The notes under the pieces were generated by a model. The model ran no database searches and was not told the origin of the DNA. It saw nothing but the letters and a program-made list of their open reading frames with translations. Both the position numbers and the translations under genes were made by a program. From positions 1,132,351 through 1,196,350 of the forward strand of contig QAOA01003028.1 in NCBI GenBank assembly GCA_003255065.1: a stretch of DNA of 64,000 bases, given 5' to 3'. Positions 12,309-23,915 of the stretch are shown piece after piece. Source of the stretch: Cercis canadensis. Lineage: Eukaryota; Streptophyta; Magnoliopsida; Fabales; Fabaceae. The number at the start of each line of letters is the position of its first letter. The stretch's first letter is position 1.

Positions 12309-14210
12309 TCACCAATAGTCAGAACAAGAACAAGACCCATGCTTGAAACTATGGAAACGATAACGATCCCGGACAACAATTTCACGGTTGTATACCACAG
12401 AGGCAATCTTAATTGCAGAATGACAGTCTTGGCATATCCTTAGATTCTTGAAAATATATAGAGGAGAGCCAGATATTGTCCTTAAAAGGCCAAGACAGAG
12501 AGCCAGCTTCTCACTATGAGTGAACAATACCTGCTCTACCTCCTCCAAATCTTCTGTGCAATCATCCTTGCCAGAACAACCAAATAAAACTTGAGCAGCT
12601 GTATTGGGAACATAACCAGCCAATCTTAACCTGCGAATCATGACATCTAACTTTGTGTAAATCTCTGCGGTTTGTGGGTGTGACTTATCCCCAGCGCTGA
12701 ACTGATGAATTTGGGCATCAACGTATATAGAACTCATTCCTGGCACCTTTCTGATACCCCTCTTCTTAAGAAACTGCCTAAGGGAACTAGCCTTTCCCTC
12801 TTTTCCAGCCAAGGCATACATGTTTGAAAGCAGGATATGATACTCTGTGTTGAGGGGATTCATCTGAACCAGCTCTTGCATTATCTGTTCACCCAAGTGC
12901 AGCTTACCGTATATGCGGCAAGAACCCAGTAGGGACCCCAAAACCACTTCATTTGGAGGAACTGGCATCTTTCTCATCAAGGCCTCAGCTTCTTCCAGAT
13001 GACCAGCCCGACCCAGAAGGTCCACCATGCAAGCATAATGTTCTATCTCTGGCCTTATGCCATAAACAGATTCAAGGTCGTGGAAGTATAGCCGACCCTG
13101 TTCAACTAGACCTGAATGGCTGCAGGCACTTAACAATGACATAAAGGTCATAGAATCTGGTTTGGCTTCTTCAACCATAAGAGGAAACATATCCACCACA
13201 TCTTTACCCCGTCCATGCATGGCCAACCCACCAAGCAGAGCATTCCATGCCACCACATTCCTTCGTGGCATGTACTTGAACACTGTCAATGCGGTGTTTA
13301 TCCTACCACATTTTGCATACATGTCAACCAAACTTGTGTTTACCATTATATGTGTACTCCTTCCCATTGTTTTAATAGCATAAGCATGAGCCCACCTACC
13401 CAAACTCACATCACCTGACTGTGAACAGGCTGACAAAATTGAACAAAGCGTAACATGATTCAATCCCAAGCCATAATCAGAAACCATTTTACTTAGAAAT
13501 GAAAAAGCTTCCCGGGTAAACCCATTTCCTACATAACCCACTACCATAATGGTCCAAGCAACCTCATTTTTTTCAGGCATCCTCTCAAAGACCTCCCTTC
13601 CACTTTCCATTCCTTCCCATTTAACTGCTCCTTCCAAAATCACAGTCCACGACACTACACTATGCTCCTTCATCTCTTCAAAGACCCTTCTCGCCTCACC
13701 CAATAATCCACACTTAACATACATATCCATAACCGCATTGCATCCTTTCATATTGCTCCCCAAACCAGTTTTCAGCACACCTGCATGTCCTTGCATCCCA
13801 AGCTTAACATCCCCAAGTCGGGCACATGCATTGATCACACAAATCATGGCCACCTCATCCACCGGCACGCCCTTTCTTCGCATTTCAACGAACAAATTAA
13901 GCGCCGTTAGAGGCAAGCCATGGCGGGCAAAGCAACCAATCAAGGTAGTCCAGTCCACAGAGTCCTTGTGCGATTGAGGTATTTCATCAAACACCTTGCG
14001 TGCATACGAGGCACGCCCACAAGTTGCATACAAATGGAGGAGGGAGTTGCGGAGGAAGTAGTTCGCGAAAGAGACAAGGCCAGAGACAATGATGGTGGCA
14101 TGGAGTTTCTTGCCAGTGTCGAGACAGGACTCTCGAGCGCATACTCGAACAAGAGAGCGCAAGCGTAGAGCGAGTGATGTTGAGGAGGCAAAGTGGGTCG
14201 TCCATCTCAT
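12309..14210 (-). CDS. DYW-type pentatricopeptide repeat protein, At5g15340-like
   Basis: A single uninterrupted frame encodes 633 residues, typical of intronless plant PLS-class PPR genes. Successive PPR units run from about residue 40 to 440 (for example YATCGRASYARKVFDEIP, VDMYAKCGRINTALTVFKYM, YACMVDLLGRAGHLEEAEAL), followed by E/E+ motifs and a DYW domain. The DYW domain shows the zinc-site pattern HSE (565-567) and CQDC (593-596) and ends with the canonical DYW tripeptide. This class performs site-specific C-to-U editing of organellar transcripts. The sequence closely resembles what I recall of Arabidopsis At5g15340 (annotated mitochondrial), including the VPPNEVVLGSLLGSC region. The first ATG gives a short basic N-terminus compatible with organelle import. 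Target site unknown. It lies between genes that are otherwise colinear with Arabidopsis blocks and is not expected there. Confidence 0.93.
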   Translation of the reverse strand: MRWTTHFASSTSLALRLRSLVRVCARESCLDTGKKLHATIIVSGLVSFANYFLRNSLLHLYATCGRASYARKVFDEIPQSHKDSVDWTTLIGCFARHGLPLTALNLFVEMRRKGVPVDEVAMICVINACARLGDVKLGMQGHAGVLKTGLGSNMKGCNAVMDMYVKCGLLGEARRVFEEMKEHSVVSWTVILEGAVKWEGMESGREVFERMPEKNEVAWTIMVVGYVGNGFTREAFSFLSKMVSDYGLGLNHVTLCSILSACSQSGDVSLGRWAHAYAIKTMGRSTHIMVNTSLVDMYAKCGRINTALTVFKYMPRRNVVAWNALLGGLAMHGRGKDVVDMFPLMVEEAKPDSMTFMSLLSACSHSGLVEQGRLYFHDLESVYGIRPEIEHYACMVDLLGRAGHLEEAEALMRKMPVPPNEVVLGSLLGSCRIYGKLHLGEQIMQELVQMNPLNTEYHILLSNMYALAGKEGKASSLRQFLKKRGIRKVPGMSSIYVDAQIHQFSAGDKSHPQTAEIYTKLDVMIRRLRLAGYVPNTAAQVLFGCSGKDDCTEDLEEVEQVLFTHSEKLALCLGLLRTISGSPLYIFKNLRICQDCHSAIKIASVVYNREIVVRDRYRFHSFKHGSCSCSDYW

Positions 14211-14335
14211 ACCAAGCTAAGTACCTAACACTAACAAGTAATAAGACTACAACTTATCAGACAGAAAAGAAAGACTGAAAATTGAACTTTAAGAGTCGAT
14301 CAAATTTAATTGGGCCCCTAGTAATAAAAAAAGAA

Positions 14336-14746
14336 GGGAAAAGTCTTAAAAACCTCCTTCAACTATGCTCTTATTGCACTTTACCCCTCATGCTTTAAAA
14401 ACGTAGAAAAGACCTCATTGAACTTTCAAAATGTGCACTTTACCCCCAACCCTGACGTCCGTCCATTAATGTGCACATAATATGATTAATCTGGGCCATA
14501 TTGTAATTTTATAAGGGTATAAATGAAAATAAATTTATAAAAGGTGGGGTCAAAAAGTAATATTCAAAGAGTTTTAAGGTCAAATTATAATTTTCAAATC
14601 CCTTCTTCCGTCCATTAATGGACGGACGTTAGGGTTATGGAGGTAAAGTGCACATTTTGAAAGTTCAAGGAGGTCTTTCCTACGTTTTTGAAGCATGGGG
14701 GGTAAAGTGCAATAAGAGCATCAAGGGGGTTTTTAGGACTTTTCCC
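14336..14746. mobile_element. MULE-like foldback MITE with exact 9-bp TSD
   Basis: Long terminal inverted repeats begin GGGAAAAGTCTTAAAAACC on the left and end with the complement (GGTTTTTAGGACTTTTCCC) on the right; each arm is about 130 bp. The arms also share CACTTTACCCC, TTTCAAAATGTGCACTTTAC and CCGTCCATTAATG blocks. The 9 bp before the left end (14327-14335) and after the right end (14747-14755) are both AAAAAAGAA, as expected for a Mutator-type 9-bp duplication, though this TSD is low-complexity. No transposase is encoded. Confidence 0.8.
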
Positions 14747-15168
14747 AAAAAAGAAAGAAAGGCATTTACATAAAAAGGCAACCTTTTCTAATTCTTGAAT
14801 TAAAAAATTTTATTTTTATATTAAGAAAATGATAATTCTATTTATTTTTAGCACTTACATCTCTGTAAAAATTTAAAGAAAGGAATCATATATTCATTTA
14901 TTTACCATATCTCACTAGTCAAGTCATTTTTTTTTTTCTACTTTTTGGACTGTGTAGTGTATATTATCATTGTTATTATTTGACTCTTGCAATGTGCTTT
15001 CAAGTGTAGCAAATTTTTTTTCTCTTTTTCTGAAAAAAATGTGAGAAATTATCTCTTCAAATTACAAAAATTTCTTTATTTTTAAATCTAATTATTCAAA
15101 ATCACAAATAGTACTAATATTATATGCATAACTAACTATTAAGATGATTTAGACTATATATCTCTAAA

Positions 15169-15355
15169 GTCAGGGAACAAAATTTCGTGTCGTTTCGGAC
15201 GAAACGCACGAAATTTTTCGGTTTCGTCCGTTACCGACACGAAACACCATTCCATTTTCGAAATTGCATAGTTTCCATCGAAACGGAATTGTGTCGGTGA
15301 GTTTCGGAGGAAACTGTCCGAAATTGCAAAGATATTCGAAGTGTGTGTACGAAAC
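15169..15355. repeat. CGAAA/TTTCG-rich foldback sequence
   Basis: A GC-richer island in AT-rich DNA with many TTTCG and CGAAA words. GTGTCGTTTCGGACGAAAC (15188-15206) is answered by GTTTCGTCCGTTACCGACAC (15222-15241) in inverse orientation, and related words recur to 15350. It is probably a transposon fragment. The short frames across it are artefacts of the repeats. Confidence 0.45.
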
Positions 15356-15965
15356 AAAGTAACAAACTGAAAAAGATGACTTCTCCACCTTGTGTGAATG
15401 GCTGGAAGTTACATTCACTCTGTTTGAAAACCAACCTACAATGGAGTTCATGTGTGGAAAAANGATAAGAATTTGAATGGTTGAGGTAAATATATAATTA
15501 TAAACTACAGACATTCATACATGTAATAGTGTATCATCATACAAAATTGAAGGCTCTTAACTTGTCTTATACCATCCACCGACTCTTCCAACACCCATCT
15601 CACGCAAAGGATTTAAGCTGGCAATTTATATGCAGCATGGCAGGAACAAAATTTCCTCCTATGGATTAAAGTCAATCCTCTTTCAAAATTGAACAGCATA
15701 ATCATAGAAAATTAATAAAATTCGGGGAATAACTGATAATCAATAAGAAATCAAATTCATGATGAAGCAAGCACAAGACACGTCATACATTTAGAGACCA
15801 AAACAGTGTCGAATTAGTTACCAGCACTGCACGACACATGATATTTGTCTGAGCACTCACAAACAAGAGTCAGAAGAAAAGAAAAGGGGCCAAAAGGGAA
15901 ACAATATATAGCCATGCATCTTGGCAATATTGTATGAACCAATACGAGAAGAGGTCTGGTCTTGG

Positions 15966-18900
15966 CTATTTAGAAAGTTTGAAGTACAGAATCAAGATGA
16001 TAGCAATAACCAGGACCAAAACAATGCCGCCAATTGTCCACTTGTTCCTGTTCATCCTTCTTGACATGTTAGACAAAATTTTCTTGCTCTTGCCCATATT
16101 GTCATCCACTCCATGAAGCTACAAAAGACAGTATAACCATCAGTAGATGAAAGGGCATGTAAGTTCACTACTGCTCCCCAGGGAAAAAGAACATTATACA
16201 TTTTTATTAAAATTTTCAAGAATGAGTTAATATCAATGGAAATCCAGATGATGAAAATTAGAAAGATAGAAGATACTCAAATCTACAAATGCTACCCGAG
16301 AGGTGCCATGTTCACAAATCTACAAATACTACCAATGCTACCCAAGTCACAGAGGACATGCATACTGAAATTACTATAAAAGGATTTTAAAATTATCGGG
16401 AAAAAAAAAAAAACAGCCTACAATTAGTAGAACTACAAACAAATCATAGATTAAATAAGAAACCAAAAGATTACCGTGTTACCCGCATGCAACAGAGATT
16501 GTCTCTGTGAATGCAAATCTTGAAGAATTGAAACACCAAGTTCTTCTGTTTCTAACATTGTTCTTCTACTGTCCTTGATTCTGTCACCAGACTTGTTCAA
16601 CCTCTCAGTTGACACAATCAATCTCCCTCTCTGATCAGTTGATGCCTATTGCATTCACGTTAGGTTGGTGTCAGATTTGGTGATAGCAATCCAAGAAACA
16701 TTAGTGTTCAGAAATAAAGATTGAAATTCTCAACATCTGGAAACCAGACAGTAGAATTGGCATTTGCTACAATATAAATGAAAAAAGGTGATACTTTTGG
16801 ATGAGTAGCAGAACTATTCTATAATACTATTAAAAGCTCATACTTATGTATGTGTGGCAAAATAGACAATTAATTTAGCCAATTTATTGGGGCAGTCAAT
16901 TGTACCTTAAGAACTCATTTTGTCAACATGAAAATGTATCTTTATTATCATAACACATGATGAAAGCATCAATTTAGCCATAGCAGTGGAGCAACCAAAA
17001 ATCTAAAGAAATAAATGAATATACATAAATAAAAATTACTACAAATTTTTCAAGAAAATAAATCTCACATTTATCCTCAAATAGGCCTTGTGTTTATATT
17101 TTGTGTATGCTTCACCAGACAATATCCTCTAGTAAAATTACACAATACTTGCTACAATTTATCTACCCTTGACAGATTGCTTCTCTTTCTCTATCCAAAA
17201 GGTACGTCCCTGTTGAAGTTGGAATAAATACATATAGTTATACAATCTTTTGGTATTGAGTTATATTTTTCACTTGTAATCCTTATGTTAACTACTTGAA
17301 TGGATGCAATAAAAAATCTTAAGAAATACTTCCTATATCCAAAGGTTTAAAATTTCAGTAGGTGCAATAGCCCAAGCCTCATGCAGGTAGATCCACTAGT
17401 GAAAACATATAGAACCATAAAAGAAGATAAATACAGATAAAGTGCTGAGTTAAGTACAATTTTGGTCCCAATATTTTGATCTTTGATCTGTTCCTCACAT
17501 TCAAATAGCTCCAATACAGTCCCTTAATCTACATAACAGTTCCAGGGCAGAAGGACTAATAATGTAGCAGTAATGGCTTGCTTTAAAGGAAAAACCACAT
17601 AGAAACAGTAAGCCATGTCGCTGTCAATTTCTGTCATCCAGTGTAATGAAAGATGGCAGGTGGACCTCATTGAGACAATAATGTGAACTAAGGGACCGAA
17701 TTGAAAGTTATTTGAAAGTGAGGGAACAAACTAAAACAACATAAAAAATATGGGGCCCGGCATATAAGTTAACCTATAACTTTAACTAAAACAAGTACTT
17801 TATTATAAGGAAAAAGAAGGTCAAACTTATCCTTCTTAATAGTTTCACAATTAACATACCGTCATAGCATCTGCCATGCCTGATTCCAACAACTCATCCC
17901 GTGCAGAAGGGTTTAAGTTACCAGATACAATTTTCTTGACTTCAGTCTTAAGGTTGTTCAGATCTGATTTATACTCGCGCAACTTAGCAAGCAGTACAGC
18001 CTTGATGTTTGGCTGCAAACTTCTTGCCTCAAGGTCCATTTTTCGGATCTGAAAATTCATGAGCACAACCCTGTTCAGAATCTCAGAATGCAGAAGAAAG
18101 AAAGGAAATCTTCCTAACAAAATAAACAAAGAAAGTACCAAAGCTTCTGCTTCATCAATTCCAGCCTTGATTTCAGAAACTTTTTGCTTCTTTTGCTCTA
18201 CATTTATCAAACAAAAAATGAGACAAAGTATAAGAAAATATATACTACCCCAATATAAACTCATAAACTTCAATAATTCTTCTTTCTTTGATAAAAATCT
18301 TTCAAGGTTCTAATGTTCTCATAGTTTCAGAAGGAGCTAAGAGGTTCTTCCATGAATATTTTATCACCCATTGAACTGTCTAGTGATCAAGTACCCTTGT
18401 CATATAACATGAGTCAAGAGTTAGTTTTACTCTATGATCACTACACTAGAGTGTTCCCCCCTACCCTGTCCACTGAGAAAACAAAAAAAAAAAGACGGAA
18501 AAGAACATAAAACATAAATGAAAGAAGTCTCAAAAGGAATTATTATAGCATAAAGGTACAAAAGCAATAGTATGGTGCATCTATCCCTACCTAATATCAA
18601 CCTTTCTTATATCTCAAAACTCAGAGCTTAAAACCCTTAGAATGCAGTTTCTGCTCCAAATCACGGCATACAACGATCAAGAACTTATATATAGAACAAT
18701 ACAGACTCTAAATCTAAGACTTTAGTAAAATTTTGCCTCTTATTTCAAATTAATATTTTTTGCTGATGGGTATCTAACAAGAGATTCGTTGTTTCTAACA
18801 AAGAAGGTTCTGTATATAGGAGAATACAGAAATACTCATGTCCGAATTATATCACAGGAAATGACAGGTGGCAGGAGGCTTCAGAAAATATTGGTAGGAG

Positions 18901-19544
18901 AAATTTTCTGGAAAAAGTTTGTATCAGCGGGAGCTATACAGTAATAGCTCTAAACAACCAGCTCAATGGGATAATTTGAGTATTAACAGACATATTGCAC
19001 ATCATAGTTACATAGCCAGTCATCTTATGTGCGTTTAGATTATGTCGTTGGTTAAAGAATTAAATGTTTGGTACCGTCTCAATACATAAAAGAATTATGA
19101 TAATGGTTCAGAAAGTGTCTTCACATAAGAGTTGCCGTCATCCAAATTTCAGCAATATCACCGAATTCTATATCCAATTACTCACCTATCCGGTAAAAGG
19201 GAAAACGGTAAAGATTGCAATGAGCAAGCAAAACCTAAGAACTCAAGACAATTTTAAATACTGTTAAAATAACTAATATTCAAAATTAGCAACATAGTTT
19301 AACAGATTAACAGAAATTAGACAACAAAAACAAAGAGTTAAGCGGAATATAAAGGCAGAATCTGGAAACATCAACCACACAACCAGAATCAATGGAAAAT
19401 TTAGCATTTGAAATAATGAAACGGAAGATCAACGATGATTCTTCAACTACCTCCATTAAGAGCTCCAGCTGCAGTGCACTTTTTCGATAGATTAGCCGAG
19501 AGCTCACAGTACTGGCGTTCGTATCCCTCAAATACGCTACTCAT
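15966..19544 (-). CDS. VTI11: VTI1-type Qb-SNARE (VTI11/VTI13-like)
   Basis: Five exons, 19544-19451, 18197-18139, 18048-17860, 16645-16475 and 16118-15966, give exactly 221 residues, the length of Arabidopsis VTI11. The protein starts MSSVFEGYERQYCELSANLS and has the N-terminal helical v-SNARE domain (about 1-110), including IRKMDLEARSLQPNIKA. The Qb SNARE helix spans about 130-190, with the likely zero-layer Gln161 in LHSQRQSLL and the downstream LHGVDDNMGKSKKIL. A C-terminal transmembrane anchor spans about 199-217, followed by KLSK. VTI1 SNAREs act in trans-Golgi, prevacuolar and vacuolar fusion with SYP2, SYP5 and VAMP727-type partners. Exon phases match the family's conserved structure. 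The 5' UTR extends toward 19850; intron 3 holds a foldback element. Which paralogue (VTI11 or VTI13) is orthologous cannot be decided here. Confidence 0.95.
17455..17765. mobile_element. Degenerate foldback element in VTI1 intron 3
   Basis: The left arm (TTTTGGTCCCAATATTTTGA, then CTGTTCCTCACATTCAAATA, then AGTCCCTTAAT) is matched in inverse orientation by the right arm (AAGGGACCGAATTGAAAGTT, TTTGAAAGTGAGGGAACAAA, ATATGGGGCC). The arms are diverged and the ends and TSD are not clear. It is probably a non-autonomous DNA transposon relic. Confidence 0.5.
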
Positions 19545-20471
19545 CGTCCAAAACCTTCTATGACCTCTGCTCAATTCACGATTAACAACAAATTTTAGTG
19601 GCATCCATCATCAAACAAAAAGAAAACACTATTAACGGATTTAGAAGACGAAATTGAAACCTCCATAGTGAAAATTAGCATAGAAAAAGTGAAATTTCGG
19701 TCTTGATCAGTTCGATCAGCATTAATTCTAAACAAAAGTAAAAGATGAAAAAAATCATAGGGGGGAAATGATTGTGATAATGTGATTGTTCACACACCTG
19801 AGGTGGTCGGAGGATCGGAGATGGCGCCGGTACTTTTAGAAACCCCCGGAATTTGACCGGAAACTGGTGGCGAATGTTAAGATGTGGTGATGCTTTTTTT
19901 CTGGAAGGATCAAAACGGCAACGCAAGGCGTGCGTGGCAAGGACAGGGAAAGAAAAATAGTGGATGATGATAATAAATGTACTCGGTGGGTCTTATAAGT
20001 TACAAGACACTGGTCCGATCCAGGTCGAACAAACCCCAAGCCGATATAGTGAACCGGGAAAATACGGTATACTATACCGAGAATTTAGAATATTCGGTAT
20101 TTTGTTCTTGACTTATTTCACCAATTTGAAAACAAATATTTTCTTTATTAGAAATTGTAGCTTAAGATCGCTTGGAGGGATTTAATTTCGGTATGTAATG
20201 GCTGGTTAAGGATACCCTAATAATTCGTCTAAACCACCCAAAATAAATTCTATATAATTTAATATTAATTTTGGCACAATTTTATTATAAAATATTTCTA
20301 CTATATTACACCACTTAGACTTGACATAATATCAAAAGATAATTTTGCATTTATCTAAAAAATATAATTTTGTAATTTTATCTTAATAAAATAATATTTT
20401 ATATTTTGAAAAAGAAAATAAGAGTATTTTTGACAAATAAAAAATTTCTATTATCGATACTTTTATATTTA

Positions 20472-20472
20472 G

Positions 20473-20505
<33 letters not shown>
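20472..20505. repeat. (TA)n microsatellite
   Basis: Uninterrupted TA dinucleotide run grading into ACACACATA. Confidence 0.9.
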
Positions 20506-20506
<1 letters not shown>

Positions 20507-20699
20507 ATAATTATAAAGCCCAGTCTTGCTTGGGTATTTATGTAAATAAATAAATATATTCTTATTAAATGTATTAACTTTTATTTCTCTTAATTTGTAA
20601 TAATTATTAAATAAACTAAAAATTAAATAGTATGTGATTGAGTGATATTAAAATTGTCTTTAAAATTTATAAATTTTGTATTTAAATTTAGAGTCATAA

Positions 20700-20731
20700 T
20701 CAAAATAAAATAAAATAAAATAAAATAAAAA
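20700..20731. repeat. (TAAAA)n microsatellite
   Basis: About six consecutive AAAAT/TAAAA pentamers. Confidence 0.9.
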
Positions 20732-21199
20732 CTTAAACAAACCAAAGTATATGTCTTGAGGCTTTAGTTTTAACTAAATTACATATAAGAATTCTCAAAC
20801 CCAAAGCTTAAGAAGGTCTTTAGAAACCATCTCTAACTCTTAACATTGGCTTTCATTGATTATCGAGTGGGAATTATTGGGGTGCAATATTCTTCTTTAT
20901 TTACTTACTTCATTCATCTAGGACTCTTAAAATAATGGAAAATACTACTAGGGATAAAAAGATTCAATAATTATGGCTGTGCAATCGCATTCGCTAATTG
21001 CTGGTGGAGAGATATTGTGAGAAGATAGTTATAATAAGGACATATTATTTTGCAAGGAAACTGGAAGTCTGTATCATATCAGCCTGGTGGTGGAGCAAGA
21101 CTGAAGACAAGCCCGGTTCATATGGCAAAAACGCATAACCCGGTACCCAAAAAAGAAAAGGGCATTTCGGCAAAAACAAAAAAGGGAAGCACAAAGCAG

Positions 21200-21379
21200 G
21201 AGAAAGCACAAAAGAAGCTCACTGCGCTGGTGAAGAAACTAGGCAGCACGTGGCTTTGTGGGCCCAACCCCCAATTCGTCTGGCGGGAGCTATGAGTTGC
21301 CATTTGGTGGCTTCCTTGTTTAGACTGGCTAACTTTGCTTCTGTGCTGCAGCTGCTACTGATTCTTCGCACTTTACACG
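21200..21379 (+). other. Probable 5' non-coding exon of HYP1
   Basis: A GC-richer stretch, CTGGCGGGAGC to TTACACG, is followed by a GT donor at 21380 and a pyrimidine-rich intron start (GTACTTTCTCTCTTACTG). The matching acceptor TTTATGCAG lies at 23103-23111 (and 23633-23641 in the duplicated copy), about 80-100 bp before the HYP1 start codon. The transcription start is not visible; the left border is a guess. Confidence 0.4.
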
Positions 21380-22340
21380 GTACTTTCTCTCTTACTGTCT
21401 TCGCTACTCTTCCCTTTTCTTTTCTCCCATTAACATCTCTTCAATTATACTGTGTAATTTCATTGGAATGGACGAGCAAATCTTTCTGTAATTTTGTGAT
21501 GCTTTTATCGGACTGAATTGTCGGTGTCTTGCACAAAAACGAAAAGCTTCGTGGGTTTGTTTTGATTGATTATATAATGCATTTTGTATATCATTTTTAA
21601 AAGGAATTGCCAATTAATTCATTCTTGCGTGCCAAAGTGCATGCACAGAACTTTTGGGAATTTTCTTAGAAACTGTATCTGTTTCGAAGTGCTTTACATT
21701 GCCCCCAGAAACACAGAAAATCATTAGTTGTAATCCAATTAAGTGCTGCCCTCTAAGTGAAGGATTTGACCTTAGAGGATGCCTTGCTTCCAAAGAGGAC
21801 CAATACAATGAAATTTATCCTGATACAAAGAATGAGTGAAGTATTGGAAGGGAGAGCTACAAATACATATAGAAGAAGAATCTGAGGTCCAGACCCTTTT
21901 AAGTTTCATCCATTGCCAAAGGAATTTGAACAAAGGGGGAGCAATGATTAGAAGAACTGGAACCTGGTAAGTGTAAACCAACCTACCTATAGGAGTATGA
22001 TGCAAAGAAGAAAGATTATATAGATGTCAAAATGCCTTGGAGAAAAAAATATCCACAACCCATGGATTCTCCCATAACCTGATGTGAAAATTATCAGTTA
22101 GCGTTTTTTAACCAAGGAATGTAAAGTACACCCCTGAGAGATGAATATCCAAATTTTTGATTAAGTTGCATTCACTTCATGCTTATGAACGCAGCTATTT
22201 TATTGGAGACTATACTTGCTCTTGATTACCATATGCTATGGTGAGTGTGGCTTGCTCTATGATTGTTGCTCAATTATTATCTTGGGTCATTAGATCACCA
22301 GTGGTTTGTGGTTTGTATATATATATATATATATATATAT

Positions 22341-23041
22341 TAGGGTAAATTACTCCAACCTCCCTTGCATTTGGCTGATATTACACCTACCTCCCCTCTA
22401 TTTTGAAAACCTACACCTACCTCCCTTGTATTTTGAAAACATGCAACACATAAATCCAAACACTAACTGAATTAGTTAGTCAACAGTCAAATGAAAAAAT
22501 AAAGGGTAAAATCCTAAAATACCCTTAATAGAATCTCAAAAATCTTGGTCTAGATTCAGAGCTAGAGGTCTCAAAATCCGATCTCTACTCTACAAATTGA
22601 AGAACTGCATCTTGGGAACCTCCCCATCAAATTGCAGCAGGATCCAACGGTGAACTACTCCGAATCGTCGGTTTGATAAATAGAAACAAAAACAACAACA
22701 TAGTTTTAGGCATTGTTTGCAAGTCCAGATTCACAACTAAAGGTCTCGGAATGCGATCTCCATCATTCAGATTGAAGATATGCATCTTGGATTCTACGCC
22801 AAATTTCAGCTGGATCCAACGGTGAACGAATCTGGATCTAGAGTTTGATAAAAACTGTCATAATCCTTCATTGCCTTTAAGATAAGGGTAGTATTGTACT
22901 TTTCATCCTTTTGGCAAAAAAAGAAAAAAGAGAATCTTAACGGTGTTAAGTAACTGGGTTTATGTGTAGGTTTTCAAAATAAAGGGGAAGTAGGTGTAAT
23001 GTCAGCTAAATGCAAGGGAGGTTGGAGTAATTTACTCTATA
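22341..23041. mobile_element. Foldback MITE in the HYP1 leader intron
   Basis: The left end TAGGGTAAATTACTCCAACC, then CTCCCTTGCATTTGGCTGAT and TACACCTACCTCCC, is mirrored by the right end, where GTAGGTGTAATGTCAGCTAA and TGCAAGGGAGGTTGGAGTAA precede TTTACTCTA. The interior has two diverged copies of a block with GGATCCAACGGTGAAC. It is flanked on the left by a (TA)n run (22316-22340), so the TSD cannot be read. No coding capacity. Confidence 0.75.
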
Positions 23042-23915
23042 TATTAATTACAAATGATCTTTATATGATTTCAGTCCCATATCATGTATTAATACTATAT
23101 TATTTATGCAGGTTTTCACTATTAAGAGATTGAATTTTTCTTTTGTTTTGGCAACTTCAGTTGTGTTATCGGGTGTGAAGAGTTGATCTGCTGGTTCTGA
23201 ACCTGATTTCAAGAATGATTCTTTCTGCTCTTTTAACTTCTGTTGGAATCAATCTTGGCCTCTGTTTTTTATTTTTCACCCTATACTCCATATTGAGGAA
23301 GCAGCCTAGTAATATCACTGTCTATGCACCACGCTTGGTTGCTGAAGGGAAGCTTCAACAGAGAGGTCAATTTAACATAGAAAGGTTGTTACCTACTGCT
23401 GGCTGGGTNAGATAAGGGTAGTATTGTACTTTTCATCCTTTTGGCAAAAAAAGAAAAAAGAGAATCTTAACGGTGTTAAGTAACTGGGTTTATGTGTAGG
23501 TTTTCAAAATAAAGGGGAAGTAGGTGTAATGTCAGCTAAATGCAAGGGAGGTTGGAGTAATTTACTCTATATATTAATTACAAATGATCTTTATATGATT
23601 TCAGTCCCATATCATGTATTAATACTATATTATTTATGCAGGTTTTCACTGTCAAGAGATTGAATTTTTCTTTTGTTTTGGCTAAAGAGTTGATCTGCTG
23701 GTTCTGAACCTGATTTCAAGAATGATTCTTTCTGCTCTTTTAACTTCTGTTGGAATCAATCTTGGCCTCTGTTTTTTATTTTTCACCCTATACTCCATAT
23801 TGAGGAAGCAGCCTAGTAATATCACTGTCTATGCACCACGCTTGGTTGCTGAAGGGAAGCTTCAACAGAGAGGTCAATTTAACATAGAAAGGTTGTTACC
23901 TACTGCTGGCTGGGT
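22880..23915 (+). repeat. Direct duplication across single N (23409), carrying HYP1 exon 1 twice
   Basis: The sequence 22880-23408, starting AGATAAGGGTAGTATTGTAC inside the MITE and ending mid-exon at GGCTGGGT, recurs at 23410-23915. The second copy lacks a stretch of roughly 25 bp (around 23152-23177 in copy 1) and has a few substitutions. Copy 1 holds the HYP1 start codon at 23215 and 64 codons, then breaks at the N; copy 2 continues into a full exon. This is consistent with two overlapping allelic contigs placed side by side. Confidence 0.85.

Larger units (their letters stand above)
19545..21200. other. Divergent intergenic region between VTI1 and HYP1
   Basis: Contains the 5' UTR and promoter of VTI1 (19545 to about 20000), then AT-rich DNA with a (TA)n microsatellite at about 20472-20505 and a (TAAAA)n run at 20700-20731. 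No gene recognised. Confidence 0.6.

Noticed and set aside
13549..13977. 142-residue ORF on + strand
   Set aside because: Antisense shadow of the PPR gene; no family features.
21050..21295. Lys-rich 81-residue ORF just before the HYP1 leader
   Set aside because: Low-complexity, no recognisable domain, overlaps the putative promoter/leader; not enough support for a gene.
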